A DNA stretch of 64,000 nucleotides from Hydractinia symbiolongicarpus. Its lineage: Eukaryota; Cnidaria; Hydrozoa; Anthoathecata; Hydractiniidae. Shown here piece by piece: positions 29,579 through 41,800 of the stretch (position 1 is its first letter; the number at the start of each line of letters is the position of its first letter). The position numbers were made by a program, and so were the translations under genes. Location of the stretch: the NCBI RefSeq assembly GCF_029227915.1, contig NC_079878.1:13516001-13580000 (forward strand). The letters are read 5' to 3'. The notes beneath the pieces were generated by a model. That model was not told where the DNA came from and searched no databases. It was given only the letters and a program-made list of their open reading frames with translations.

Positions 29579-30296
29579 TATTACTGCTTGTGAAACTGAG
29601 ATCAAACAAACGGTGATGACTATGATGTATGATACTTGCATATTTGCTTATGTCTTAAACATCCAACCTTGTTTCCAACGCATTTTTCCTTTTTATTGCT
29701 CCGCCACGTAATCACAGCTTAAGGGTCGAGGGACCCTGGGTACAAGAATTTAAACATCTTGTCTATCCGTAAAACATTGGCATGCGTATCAGCAGTAGAA
29801 TTTTTAGTTGTAAATACAACAAAGTCTACAGAAAACTCTTGAAGTGACGAACTTTTACAAAAACAGATGTTTACAAAATAAAGTGCGCATGTGTTAATAT
29901 TTACTGACTTTTACCGAGGTTGAAATGACCGCCTTTTTGTGGAATATGGATAATTAAGCGGGCTAGGGGATCGATTTTTCATCATTTATTATTTCATATA
30001 AATATTTTATACATAAAAGATAATCACCTCTTTTTTTGTATTTAATTTTCTTTTTTAAATTTTTCTCATAGTTATGACTTTAATGTTTTCTTTAATCTCG
30101 CCTCCAGTGTTTTTTTTTATCTTTCAGAAAATCTCTGGGAACGAGGTTGTGTCTTTATACTTTATTTGACAATGAAAACACACAAAGCTAATACTACATT
30201 ACTGGTTTAACATAGTAAAAAAATAAATTAACAAATTTATTCACATCATGAATCGTTCTTTAGTCATGCTTTACCTAGCTAAGTTTTTTTAATAAA
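29579..30296. other. Intergenic sequence with a mini-element remnant
   Basis: A short foldback with CTCGCCTCCAG and CTCTGGGAACGAGG ends lies at about 30096-30143. On the minus strand this stretch contains the 3' flank of the gene at 30297-31103; several AATAAA-like sequences read on that strand. Confidence 0.4.
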
Positions 30297-31103
30297 TTAT
30301 AAGATTGGCAAAGATCTGATTCGAATTAACTCGACAGGTTTTAAGAAGCTCATATCACTTTTAGTATCATTTATCGGTCTGTAACATTCATTGTCAGTAA
30401 TTGTATAAGACTCATCTTCACTGCTTGGCAGTAATATATTGCTCTCCGACACACTGCTTCTTATACGTGGTGTTTTTAACTGCGGTGATTCATAGAACGA
30501 ATTGTCCACTACACCAAATTCAACTTGTTTCGTTCGCCCAAAAAGTTTTAATTTTTTAAGAATATGTAAAAAGCCAGGTCTTGGTTGTATTTCACTGTGA
30601 TTTTCTTGTATATATCTTGTCTGCGTTTCATTACTAGGTGGATAAGATCTCCCACGATGCCTTGTTAAGATATTTTTCTTCCATTTAAAATGTAGTCTAG
30701 TCGTAGCCGGAGCAGAATGACTGTTTTTAACTGAGATTTTTCTCTTAAAAACCGGACTACAGCCCTGGTTAATTTCTTTTCGGATGTACTTAGTTACATC
30801 AATGTCAGTGCTCGAGCTTGTAATGCTAAACTGTAATAAAGGATGTTTATGAACCGCTTTTTCCGGATTACCAATCCGATGAAGATCGGGTAAACTAAAT
30901 GACCGTGGGTTGTATACTAGTGGAAGTTCTTCTGTTATTCGCACATGCTTTTCTACGTATAAATTATCTGTATATTTAGTGTCGATGTCTGAAACTAACT
31001 CGCTGAAAGTACAACTAGAGGCTCGATTCTTGTTGTTGTTGTTGTTGTTGTTATTGTCGTCCTCAGTGACATTGTATACCACACTTTTACTTAAACGTTT
31101 CAT
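30297..31103 (-). CDS. Uncharacterised 268-aa protein, single coding exon
   Basis: I do not recognise this protein. It is the longest uninterrupted ORF in the window and stands out from the local background of ORFs under 120 codons. It begins MKRLSKSVVYNVTEDD, followed by an eight-Asn run (residues 17-24). The middle is Ser/Thr- and basic-rich, with RSFSLPDLHR and FKRKISVKNSHSAP, resembling short phospho- or linear motifs. The C-terminal half has KKLKLFGRTK, SSVSESNILLPSSEDESYT and ends RIRSLPIL. There is no signal peptide, membrane helix or obvious fold, so it looks mostly disordered and cytosolic. A good acceptor (TATATTTTTAG) lies 15 bases upstream of the ATG and the frame stays open back to it (IKLLK), so the gene has at least one upstream exon, which could be coding or 5' UTR. 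Expression data would confirm it. Confidence 0.65.
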   Translation of the reverse strand: MKRLSKSVVYNVTEDDNNNNNNNNKNRASSCTFSELVSDIDTKYTDNLYVEKHVRITEELPLVYNPRSFSLPDLHRIGNPEKAVHKHPLLQFSITSSSTDIDVTKYIRKEINQGCSPVFKRKISVKNSHSAPATTRLHFKWKKNILTRHRGRSYPPSNETQTRYIQENHSEIQPRPGFLHILKKLKLFGRTKQVEFGVVDNSFYESPQLKTPRIRSSVSESNILLPSSEDESYTITDNECYRPINDTKSDMSFLKPVELIRIRSLPIL

Positions 31104-31118
31104 TTTTAAAAGTTTTAT

Positions 31119-34100
31119 CTAAAAATATAATGCAAGTATAAAATAACAATCAAACAAAGTTATATATTGATCCCTCATTTCTCTCACAAAATGTTTGAAG
31201 ATGAATCAAGAAATTTTTAGAACTAACTCTAATTTGGTTTCCTATAAAAACATATAACAATGAATAACTTTCTTCAAACAAAGTTTACACAAAAACGCTG
31301 GTGCATAGTTAGCACCACTTTTTACAAAACCAAATGAAAACATGTCTCACCAATACATCGTTAAATACCACAAAATCGATTTCAAAATTGATTTCAAAAC
31401 TTCTTTCAACCACAAATTTATCAACAGATTTTCGGTGTTTGTTACGTTTTTTCTTTACATCATGTTTCATTTAAAGCCTCAGACTTTCTTTTTGTCACTA
31501 TAATCTTGCTAACTGTTTACGTCAATAAGAAGAGATCAGATTAGCGTTAAAACAACTACTGCGAGAGGTTATTACTAATCGTGTGTAATTTGATGACGAC
31601 GTTAAAACGACTGTTGTACGTCAGAATTTAATAACGGTTATTAATTACAGTCGTAACCAGAAATTTATTCAACATTTTTAAAACATGAGACAAATTGTTT
31701 TTTTTTGCTAATTAATAATTATTGTTCTTTCATCAGTTTTTAATTTTAAGTCCTATGCTGACATCTTTTATTGAAAGGTTCGATCGACGCAAAAATAAAT
31801 CAATAAACACAGTTTTATAAGCAACCCATTTCTTAGCAGCTTCACTAAAATTTGCAAACTTTTAAACTACTTTACCATAAATAATCTTTGGGCTGCGATT
31901 CTGGAATGACCTTAGGTATACATTGTTGTTGACATTTTGCAACTTTTTCTTTCGCGTTCCTGAAGACGAACGTTTATATTTATGAAATTGTTCCATTTCT
32001 TCTGATTTTGGTTTTAATAATTATTTAGTCTTGGTATAAGGTAAAAATAAGATATACATTCAAGCAGATGGTTTCACAACAGGATTTATTGGTAATCTTA
32101 AAAATTTCTAAAATAAGAGCCATATTTCTTTTAAAAAAAATCAACTCTGAAGACCTCAGACGGATAATTACAGTATTAAGAAACATGTATATATCTTTGC
32201 AGTGACATCATACAAAAGAAAAAACTTCTGTGTTATTAAGTATTACATAATTCAATTAACGACTGCATCGTTAATTAGTGTGAATTGGCTGTATCATTCT
32301 ATTATGGTGATGAAAGTTCTAAAAACACCTGTGAAATTACAAAATTTGTTGGCTCCATTATATTAACAGAAAGTTTTAAAAGTCAACATGTCTATAACAC
32401 TTCCGGGAATCTTCGCTTCCCATTGGTCAAATTAAAACAAAATGATTGAATGCAAAATTAATTTCAAAATAACAGTGTAGATAATCTTATGAACTATATT
32501 TTCAGCTTCTAAATTTGGATACTTTGACCTAATATGGCGAATTATTTTATTGTGCACCCCGTTAAGTTAACAACCCAATCTAATATTTTTATAGTCCTAA
32601 CTCAACCTCATTTTCATTGTGCTTCTCGAACGGCACTGTTAGGTCTGGCGAATGATGCCCAAGTGTTTTACCCCGCCACAAAAAACTGGGTTCGAGCTTG
32701 ACCAGAGCTTAAACGGAAGAAGGTTGTCCTATTGGCTATTGCTTTGTAAACAAATATGGCGGATATGTTGTTTAGAATTATTTTTATTGAAATTGATAGA
32801 TATCTATGACGGATATAAGCAGGATATTATGGCTTTATAAAACAACTGCTGGGTCGTGTTTAACAACTTTATCCTAATTGTAAGAAAGATGTTTATTTCC
32901 TATTTTCTAGAAGCCATGTGCAGTCTTGACAATTAAAAATGTTGAAAAATTTAAAAATAGTTGATGACAGAGAATGCATTATTTTTTTAAGCTTATTACG
33001 TGCTCCTGTCAACTCCATTCCCAGACTACCACAGGAACATAGCAAACAAAAATATACAAAAAGTTTGCATTTGGCCTAATCATTTTACGATGTACAAACA
33101 ATTTACTCGTTTATAGGACTTCCTAGGAGTTTTGTTATTCAGTCAGAACGTTTTGTAACTAAAAGCCTTAGGGACGAAGTTGTGACTGCATCTTCTTGAT
33201 TTTTACCCACCAAACCTTCCCGTGAGTTCTTTCCTATGCCTTTCCTAGTCGAAATTAAATTTGGCGTGTTAAGAAATGGTAACCAAAATTGTGATAATCT
33301 CAAAACAATAGATTGCTTAAATTGACTTTTGGTTATTTTAACAACCTTTCTATCAGTATCCATAACCTCATTCCCAGGGCTTTTTAGGTTTCTCTTTTTT
33401 TTTTTTTTTAATTTATATATAACCTAGTTTAGGTTTCTTCTTATAACAAAACACCTAACGAGCCTTGGAGACGAGTTTGTGTTTCCGCTGCAGTGATGTT
33501 TTCCAAAAGCTGACTGAGAAAAAATCATGCATATAATCAAGAAGGATCCTTCTAGATATAATCACAAGCTGCAATAATATATTCAAACGTGGTCACACAC
33601 ACACGCGACCATTAATGTAACCAAGAAAAACAGAAAATATTTTTAATAACATTGTACTTTAGAACACAACCAAAATATGACTAAACCACATCATTTAAAA
33701 TAAAAATGAAGATAAGCATCAGATAGCCGTGAATACACTTACTACCACGACATAAAACAATACATAGATTATGATATATACTCTTTGAAAGCATGTCTCA
33801 TCAAGTTTCTACTGAACATCAAATGACTTGAACTTTCTACAACACATCTAACTTTTGTCATCCTACTGGGAAGTCATATCTAACACTAACATGAAATTAC
33901 CTTTCTGTGAAAAATATCTCTCTTCCTAATTGACACTCAATAGCCAGCAATTATTAAGCACTCTTCTCCGCTTTTAAAATTAGCGTGCTACTTGATCATT
34001 TAAACTCTCTGCAACGGAGTGCTATTAGCATCCTAACATGGTAACCTGTATATCAGTCATATGACAATTTGAACGATTTCGCGCAGTAAATATCCGCATA

Positions 34101-34345
34101 CTTCAGCATTTAAGGAATCAGTTAATCTTTCTAAAGACCTGCTCTTCATCCGTGTAGGGATATGAATGTATTCTGCAGATGGTTTTTACATATGCTTAGT
34201 CGCGCACTTTGTCTGACTCATCGAGGACAAATTTATCAAGGCAATTTACTACGCAAAGTAAATTTAGTCTTCCTTGTGTGGGTGCAAATGATTCAATTTC
34301 GACAAACAAAGCACGCAGAAAGGAAACAAATTACACATTCACTTA
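31119..34345. other. Intergenic or intronic sequence, no gene seen
   Basis: AT-rich. It may include the upstream intron of the minus-strand 268-aa gene. A degenerate pair of mini-element ends (TCATTCCCAGGGCTTTTTAG and CCTTGGAGACGAG) brackets about 33366-33475 around a T-rich run. Nothing else supported. Confidence 0.45.
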
Positions 34346-34415
34346 CCCTCGTCCCCAGGGATTTTTGCCTTCATGATATGATATCAAAAAGACAAAAGCC
34401 CTGGGGACGAGGGTG
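34346..34415. mobile_element. 70-bp palindromic mini-element with direct-repeat flanks
   Basis: Ends CCCTCGTCCCCAGGG and, inverted, CCCTGGGGACGAGGG enclose a palindromic centre ATGATATGATATCA. The flanks are exact direct copies of ACATTCACTTA (34335-34345 and 34416-34426), of which 9-11 bp is the target duplication. It is the cleanest copy of a family scattered through the window. It is too short to encode anything and must have been moved in trans. Confidence 0.85.
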
Positions 34416-35748
34416 ACATTCACTTAACTTTCAGAATATTAATAATTCTAAACGGACTATCTGGACAGAGAGATTGCAATATGATATTTATTCTTTAAAC
34501 GCGCCAATTCAATTACATAATGCATCTGTTTGGCTCTATTCAACTCGCGTACTTTGTCACAAAGACAATACCAAACGTTGCTATTGTGTTATCGATTCTT
34601 GAAGATATTTTGTTGTTTAAATACCATCTTGTACAGAGCGCAGCATGTACACAGTATATGTATGAAACACCTTAGCATTCTTAAGAGGAAATAATTTGTT
34701 TCACCCGAGGAGGATTTTAAAAGTATTGATTATGAGTAATTTCTCTCAGACATCGAAACATGTACATGGCGAGCCGCAAAGTCGTCCCCAGGGTCTGTTG
34801 TCTCTTTTCTATAACCGGGACGGCGAGAATGTTCGTATCGCCGCCCCGGGGTCAGAAAAGATACAAGATGCCTTGTATGCAATGTTGGGCTAGCCTCTTT
34901 CTATCTCCTCCTAAAAGTCCCTCTCAATCAAAGATATAATACACTTTCGTGTATATCAGTATATCTGGTCTAGTTATCACGAGAAGTGGTGCAGCCAATT
35001 TCGTTCACAGGGCTTTTATTTCGATTTATGATGTTTGACTGGCGCGCTAGCACTCATATCTGAAAGTGAAAAAAAAATTAGAGACGAGGTTGGTTGTGTG
35101 GTATCTTTGACTAATAAACTATTAAGGCTAGGGTCAACATTTATCTTTGCTTTATAAGACATTAAATCCTTAACAGTTTTCCACAAAAGTTGACGCACCT
35201 AGAGGAGTGTCTACTTTTTATAGGTGTTTGCTATACGGATGTAAATGTGCGCTATGTGGATGAACGCTACATGTAGGTTGAACCGTTTAATTTGGTGTCG
35301 TGATAACGTGGCGCTTTAAAGTATTTTGAAATGTTTGTATTGTTCCCTGCGTGTACAATATCTTGTGATACGTAATGCAATGCTTGTCATCAACTCGTGT
35401 GTAAACACTACGTGTCAAAACTGATTAATTGATTTATTTTTCAAAATCATTGTTGGATTACAACATCTGCCAAACTCTGTACAAAAATCGTACATTGAAG
35501 GTGTCAACAACTAAAGTTAAAAAAAAAATCTAAATTGAAATTTTATCTGTAAAAATTTTCATCAATTGGAGGAACTTGGGTTACTTTTGTCCGTCAAAGA
35601 ATAAAATACAAAAACAAATCATTATGGAGTTTAAAAATAATTCGTCACACTGTCCTTTTCGATAAAGGCTTTGACAGTAATTCCTTTATTTAATATTTAC
35701 AGTTTTACATAGACCTAGTTGCAAATATTACATTAATCAGTAAGGGTA
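34416..35748. other. Non-coding sequence with two degenerate mini-elements
   Basis: Degenerate family members lie at about 34780-34866 (GTCCCCAGGGTCTGTTGTC and, inverted, CCCCGGGGTCAGAAAAG) and about 35003-35095 (CACAGGGCTTTTA and GAGACGAGG ends). No gene seen. Confidence 0.45.
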
Positions 35749-35830
35749 CAGCCCCGATCCCAGGGCTTTTTGTCTCTTTTTATAGCTGGCTTTCTCGTTG
35801 AAAAAACAAACAGCCCTGGGATCGAGGTTG
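35749..35830. mobile_element. 82-bp palindromic mini-element with 9-bp target duplication
   Basis: Ends CCCGATCCCAGGGCTTTTTG and, inverted, CAGCCCTGGGATCGAGG pair. GTAAGGGTA flanks it on both sides (35740-35748 and 35831-35839). Same family as 34346-34415. Confidence 0.85.
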
Positions 35831-35839
35831 GTAAGGGTA

Positions 35840-37400
35840 GTCTTATTTTGTGTGGGTAGTAAAGTCTCGACTGAACATCGACTGAACCTTGGTATGTGAT
35901 ATTGTGTAGTCGTTCCTCAAATGCGGTTAAGTAGCCTGTTCGGTCTGGTGGTTATTCGAACATTGTAGTACGTCATGAAAGAAACAAAATGGCGACAATT
36001 TTGGTTATGTTAGAACCTTTTCTGACGTCCTCCGAACCTTGAAATTTGCCTATCGGCTTAAAATCCAAGTAAATTTCGTTCTACAACGAATTTTAACTTT
36101 CTGTTTAAATCTTCTGACAGGTAAATAAAAGTTATTTAACATATCCTCCGGTTTTTACTGCAGAAGCACCTGAAAACCGAATCAGAAAAGGCTGGGAAGT
36201 CGGATAAATCACGTGTCCACAATCTACAGAATGATTGCTCTTAATGAAATAAAAATGTGTTGCGTAAGGTACTAACGAAAGTTATTATATTTTCCTGATT
36301 ATAAGGATTTCACAGAATATTAAAGGGTTGTTTCAAGCAATAGCTGCTATTTAAGGGCATTAGAGGTATGGGACCTAAACATTTGGCATGCAGGCGTCTA
36401 ATAAATAAATATAAAAACATAATCATGCAGCATAGTAAAAAAAGTTAATAAAAGGTTCGTAAGAAGGCTGTGTTGTCAGATTGCAAAGTAGTATGCTTTT
36501 TTCACACTGCGAAAAATACAATAAATACCACAAACAATTCCGCAACTAAACTGGACTTTTGAAATCGACCAATTTTTAGATTCGACTAATCAACTAGCCT
36601 ACTAAAAAAGCTTTTACATACAAGATTTTACATTCAGACTTTTGAACAATATTACTTAATTTTGAAAAAAATTACAAGCTTTTGTGCAGGCCTCGACAAG
36701 TTCTGTTGTGGTTTGTAACAAACACGTGAGGAACTCTTTTTGTCTGACCTACACATCTGCAAGAAAGTATAACTAACAGTTTTGCATAGTTTTTGCAACT
36801 TTGTAAAAAACAATAAATCTTCTCAAAGGATAAAATCTTTTCGAGAAAATAGAAAAAAAATGTAAAAGCTTAGTTCTCTTTTTAAAAGTCAAGTCCGTCG
36901 TAAAAACTTACAATGTCATTTCAAACAGTAGGCCACAATACAATAACCAATAGGCAGTCACAAAACCACAAACCCCCGTAACTAAGGTGCCATTTATAAG
37001 GGCTGGTAGATTCAACAAACTCACTCCAGATTAACAAATAATCACAACTTTCATGTCTTTCATGTCCTTACTTTTATTGAAACAAATAATCATGTTGAAC
37101 GCAGATTTTCAAACAAACAAAAAATTGTCTGCGTTGAGGCGCCATACGTAGTGTTTAACAAAGTAATATTCTTCTGGTTACTTTCAAAAAACACCACTGG
37201 CAACAATAAGTTCTCACAATTACGATATTTGTGAGGTGGTTTTATAAGTACAGATGGACATGACTGTTTTACACGTTGATGACAATGACGAGCGTGGTCC
37301 GTAATCTACACTCTCATCACTTACCATCACTATCTTGGACGACCTACCAAAATGCCAAGAAATTAAAATCTGATTTCCCGATTTCGATTGGAAAGAGTAC
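35840..37400. other. Intergenic sequence, nothing recognised
   Basis: AT-rich, no coherent exon or repeat identified upstream of the duplicated Cdc42 3' tract. Confidence 0.45.
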
Positions 37401-38860
37401 AGACGAAATCAAAGTTTAAAAAGAAAGAACAAGTTTTATTACTGATTTTTATTCCATTGCACCAAGAGCTGTAGCGTCCATTTTTTAGTTACAACTAATT
37501 TTTGTTTGTAAAATTTAAACATAAAAATCATAACGGTAGAACGTTTTTAAACCACAACATATCGTAGAAAACAACTGCTGATAAACGTGGAGCACAACAG
37601 AGGAGGTTCATCTCCAAGAAGGAGAGATTAGTATCTTTTCAGTCATATTAATAACGTGTTAACTAGAAATAAATTTATTTACACATCAATGTATGTCTTA
37701 TCCATACGCACAAGCAAATAGAAGTCAAAAATCCACCTTCATTTAAGGAAATTTGAGGTGCAGTGTTCATGAAAAAATACTAACGGATAAAAAATACAAA
37801 ACAAGAAAGCTGGAGAATAATTTGATTTTATCAGCGATGGTTTTTCTTAAAAAAATCACTTACAAATAGCGCTCATGTTACACAAATAATTTCCACTTTA
37901 TGCGGAATTATAAAAATTATACATTATTTATGGCTTAGACAATTCCATTCATTTCGAAACCATTATTAAAAATCTATACGGAGTCGATATCACTTAGTTA
38001 TTGTTCACCTAGAAGGGGGCTCTGACCACACCTTAAAGATATCATCTGTTCGTAACGTATTCACCACACATTACCCTTTAACCAAAAAAAAACGAAACTA
38101 CAACACTGAATATGACTAAAAAGTAGTAGAGTTTTGTTTACAATTTTCTTACAAAAACATGGAGTGTCCTTTTCGTAGCATTATCGTCTATATATAGATA
38201 GGTATATATATACAATCAGCATCCACTCAGAGTATCAGACACGTTTTCTTTTTTTGCACCCTTGGTGGCTCGAAAGTAACCTTTAGGGCTTTATGAAAAA
38301 CGTTCTGTACGCTCTGCTGCGTTAGGGCGGAACATTCGACGAATTTCACAGCTTTTACTTTTCGTGCTAATTTGTATCCTTGCTTTGACGAAATTGGTTT
38401 CTGTTTTGTTTTTGCTAGTTTTTCCAAGATCGCTGCATCGTCTCTTAGGTCAACTTGCGTGCCGACCAGTAGAAATGGTGTATTGGGACAATGATGCATA
38501 ATTTCAGGAACCCACTAAACATTAAGCACTTATGCGTTAACACATGTGCAGAAGTTTGCACATGCTTTTTTTACATTTTGTGATACATTACGCGATTTTT
38601 TTCAATCTCACATAACTTTTCGAGTTAAAAATTCTTTAGGGATCAGTGTATCACTTTAATTTTGCCTTTTAACTGAATCTTTACAATTGAAAATCTCGAA
38701 AGTCTATCAATATATTTTCAAACTGGTATATGTAAGAATACTTACTTTTTCTTTCACATTTTCAAATGACAACGGTGCAACTACAGAAAAGCAGACGAGA
38801 AACACGTCTGTTTGAGGATATAACAATGGTCTTAACCTGTCGTAGTCTTTTTGTCCTGAA
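37400..38860 (-). repeat. Duplicated tract A (Cdc42 exons 3-4 and 3' UTR)
   Basis: From about 37400 to 38860 the sequence is nearly identical to about 49060-50550, covering the 3' UTR, exon 4, intron 3 and exon 3 of the two Cdc42 genes. The match is as strong in non-coding parts (for example TTGCACCAAGAGCTGTAGCG in both) as in the exons, so it is recent or was homogenised by gene conversion. A polyadenylation signal AATAAA reads on the minus strand in both (near 37446 and 49111). Confidence 0.9.
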
Positions 38861-41800
38861 AAATAGCAGAAGCAATTAGAATACAATTTTTTTCCCTTCC
38901 ATGTTATGGTGGAACTCAATAGCAATGCATTCTAGGACATGCTATTCTATTCTTATAAAAGTAAATTGAAAGCATAAACTTTGCAGCCTTATTGCCCGAG
39001 CTAAGATTTCTCGTATCTGCTCAATATTCGTACGTGGTACATCGTTCAACAACAATAGAAAGTAGGGCCATACATTAGTCAATCGCCGCACACCATCTAG
39101 GCATGCGGCCAAACAAAAACCTGGAACGGGCTGGTGAGTTCTGTAATGCGATTAACTTACGTCTGATATAGATAATTTATTCGCCCGTCATATTATATGC
39201 AACGATTTACTATAAAGATGGCGGATTTTGTTACAAAAGCATTAAAAGATAAGAGGATTCCTGACTATGAGAAATGTTAAAAAAGATTGACCAAAAAAAA
39301 AACGGTGAGCCAAACAGTAAATATTTTTATGAAAGATGTTATTTTGGAAGCCATTACTGAACAAAAATAAATCTTATTTTTTATTCATTTTTCTACTTAA
39401 ACAAGTGCTCTTCCAAAATTGTAGTTTTAGTCAGACCAGTTAAATGCATCTTCCAATTTTAAATGACTGGTGACTGCTTAACGACAAGTTTAAAATTTTG
39501 TTGCTGTTATGTATCGCCAGCTAGCAGACACATCACACGTGTGCAAAATTTTGTTACACCAGTCACATTTAATCTGCATTAGGAACGAAAAGTTTTGGGC
39601 GAAAAAACTTTTGATTTTTTTTTGTCCCAAAATTTGTTTATTTCGAACTTTGTGTTTGCCGAAAGTTTTTCTCCGAAAATTTTGTTTTTTTTTAAGGTGA
39701 CGGTATACCTTTGAGCATATTTTTTTAAATTGCGATTTTTTCAGCGATAGTAAATCAAAGTTTATTCATACATACGTCACCAAAAAGCATTTTTAAACAC
39801 CTATCAAATGGTATAAAAATAATTTAAAACTTTTTAACTCGTAAAAAGTACAGAGACATTTTTGAAACACACCCTGCTTTCAAAAAAGTGACTTCATTTA
39901 CAAAACTACTTCGTTTCCAAATCTTATTCGATGTTCTATAGAATCGTGATAGATGTATGTAAAAACGATTTTTTAATTATTTTTCACAAAGTCCCCGTTT
40001 TTGATTTATTTTACTTTTTCTAAAAAAGACATTTTTTAATTTAAACTTTCGTCTTTAAAATGTAATATCTAGAGAATCGCTGATTTTTTGAAAATAAAAA
40101 AGTCGCTTTTAGATAAACACGTTGGCTTCAGCACAGTAGCACTCTCCCTTGTAGATCTTCTGTAGTTTTGTAAAAGAGATTTGAAATGTAATAGATGGTA
40201 TACGAAAAAAAAAACACTACGAAAAAGTGTTTTAAAGATTTTTTAAAATATCACAGAACGAATGATTAACATTTTCTTTTGTTCTATGAAACAACAGTCA
40301 CCGAACACCGCTTTTATACCGAAAATTCAATAACTTTGAAGAAAAAAATATGTACTAATATGCAATCCCTCCTGCAATAATATTTTTTAAAAGTTTTGTC
40401 AATCTTTTAACTGACGCTGTGCTAGGCGGAAACAATCAGAAATATCTACAAGATATGAAATTATTTCATATCTCAGGGCAATTTACACAATATAAGCTTC
40501 AAATCCCAGCTAAATCGTTTTGCGAGTGGCGATAATAAACTAAACCAGCATTAATCCTTATAGCTCAACAGAGCCATGTGTTTTATTTATGTTCGGTATA
40601 GCTTTTAATAGTTTTTTTTGTAGAAATACAGCAAAAACGGCGCAACGGATAGGTTCAAAGGAGCATGTAAATAAAAGAAATTTGAATAGAATTTAAATGG
40701 ACGTTTTTGAGATATATCTCCTTCTCTCTGTAAACCTCCTTGATTGATCCAATTTTAAACCTAATATTATCAAACTTGGTTGCTTATAAAAAATTATTCA
40801 GCTAACATTTATAAGACATTGAGAATATTTTTATACTTAACTAGCCGGCTATCTAAACTAGCTTTGTTTTGTTTTTTCCTTATTGAATATATAACTAGCT
40901 AGATGCCACAATCTAAGACTTACACCTTTTCCCAGAGGTACTAGACTTGTAAATTATAAAAGCTAGCTAGCCGTGGGCAGAACAAGGACTCGATCAAGTT
41001 GCTCTTACTAGTCGCAGATATTGTAACAGCGAGACCAACTTATTAATTATTTATACTAACCAATATGCTGGTTGTAAAAAGCAGCCTGTACCAGGGTCTT
41101 GTTTAGCCGTCAGGTAAGCGCTAGTGGCTTTGACATAGGCAACAAACCCTGGGGACAAGGATGCAATTATACAAAGTAAAGAAACTATGCAAAATCCGGT
41201 TCATAGCAACCGAATACATATCGGCATGATACTTTTTTTATTGTATAAAATTTTAAAAATTTGTTTATAGGTCGGGTAATTCTTTTCTTGATATTTGATT
41301 TAACCACGCTGCTCTTATATATCTCAAGCGGGCCGTACTAACTTCGCAAGAAATTTTCAAGCTGCGAAAAACGATATATTTTTATCGACTTTGCTGCGAC
41401 TAGTCAATATACTATCTAAATATTTAAATTGTAGCAATTCCTGACTTATAATGTTTTAAATTCTTTTTCACTGAATTACAAAAAATCCTGTTGATATATA
41501 AAAAATTGGATTACAAAAGCTTACCTACTTCAAAAACCCTTGTAGTGAATGGTCGACCATCAATATCAGTCGGAAAATCGTAACCATTTTCAAACTAAAC
41601 AAAACTATAAACCTGTATTTGTAAATCTTATGAATGCTACGATAGTCATAAGAAAAAGAGATAGTCTGGTAATTCTGGGCCGTCCATAGTGCATTTCTAT
41701 TGTTCACAAGCAGATATGTTTCTTAAATTAGGGTGGCCGCTTTAAGACTGCACGAAATTATCAATAATGGCTGCCCTTGGGGTGGATTGCTTCGGTAAAG

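Noticed and set aside
39000-39080. Short minus-strand open stretch [19 protein letters not shown] in intron 2 of the Cdc42-like gene
   Set aside because: Coding-like texture for about 38 residues only, with no extension in any frame and no family recognised.
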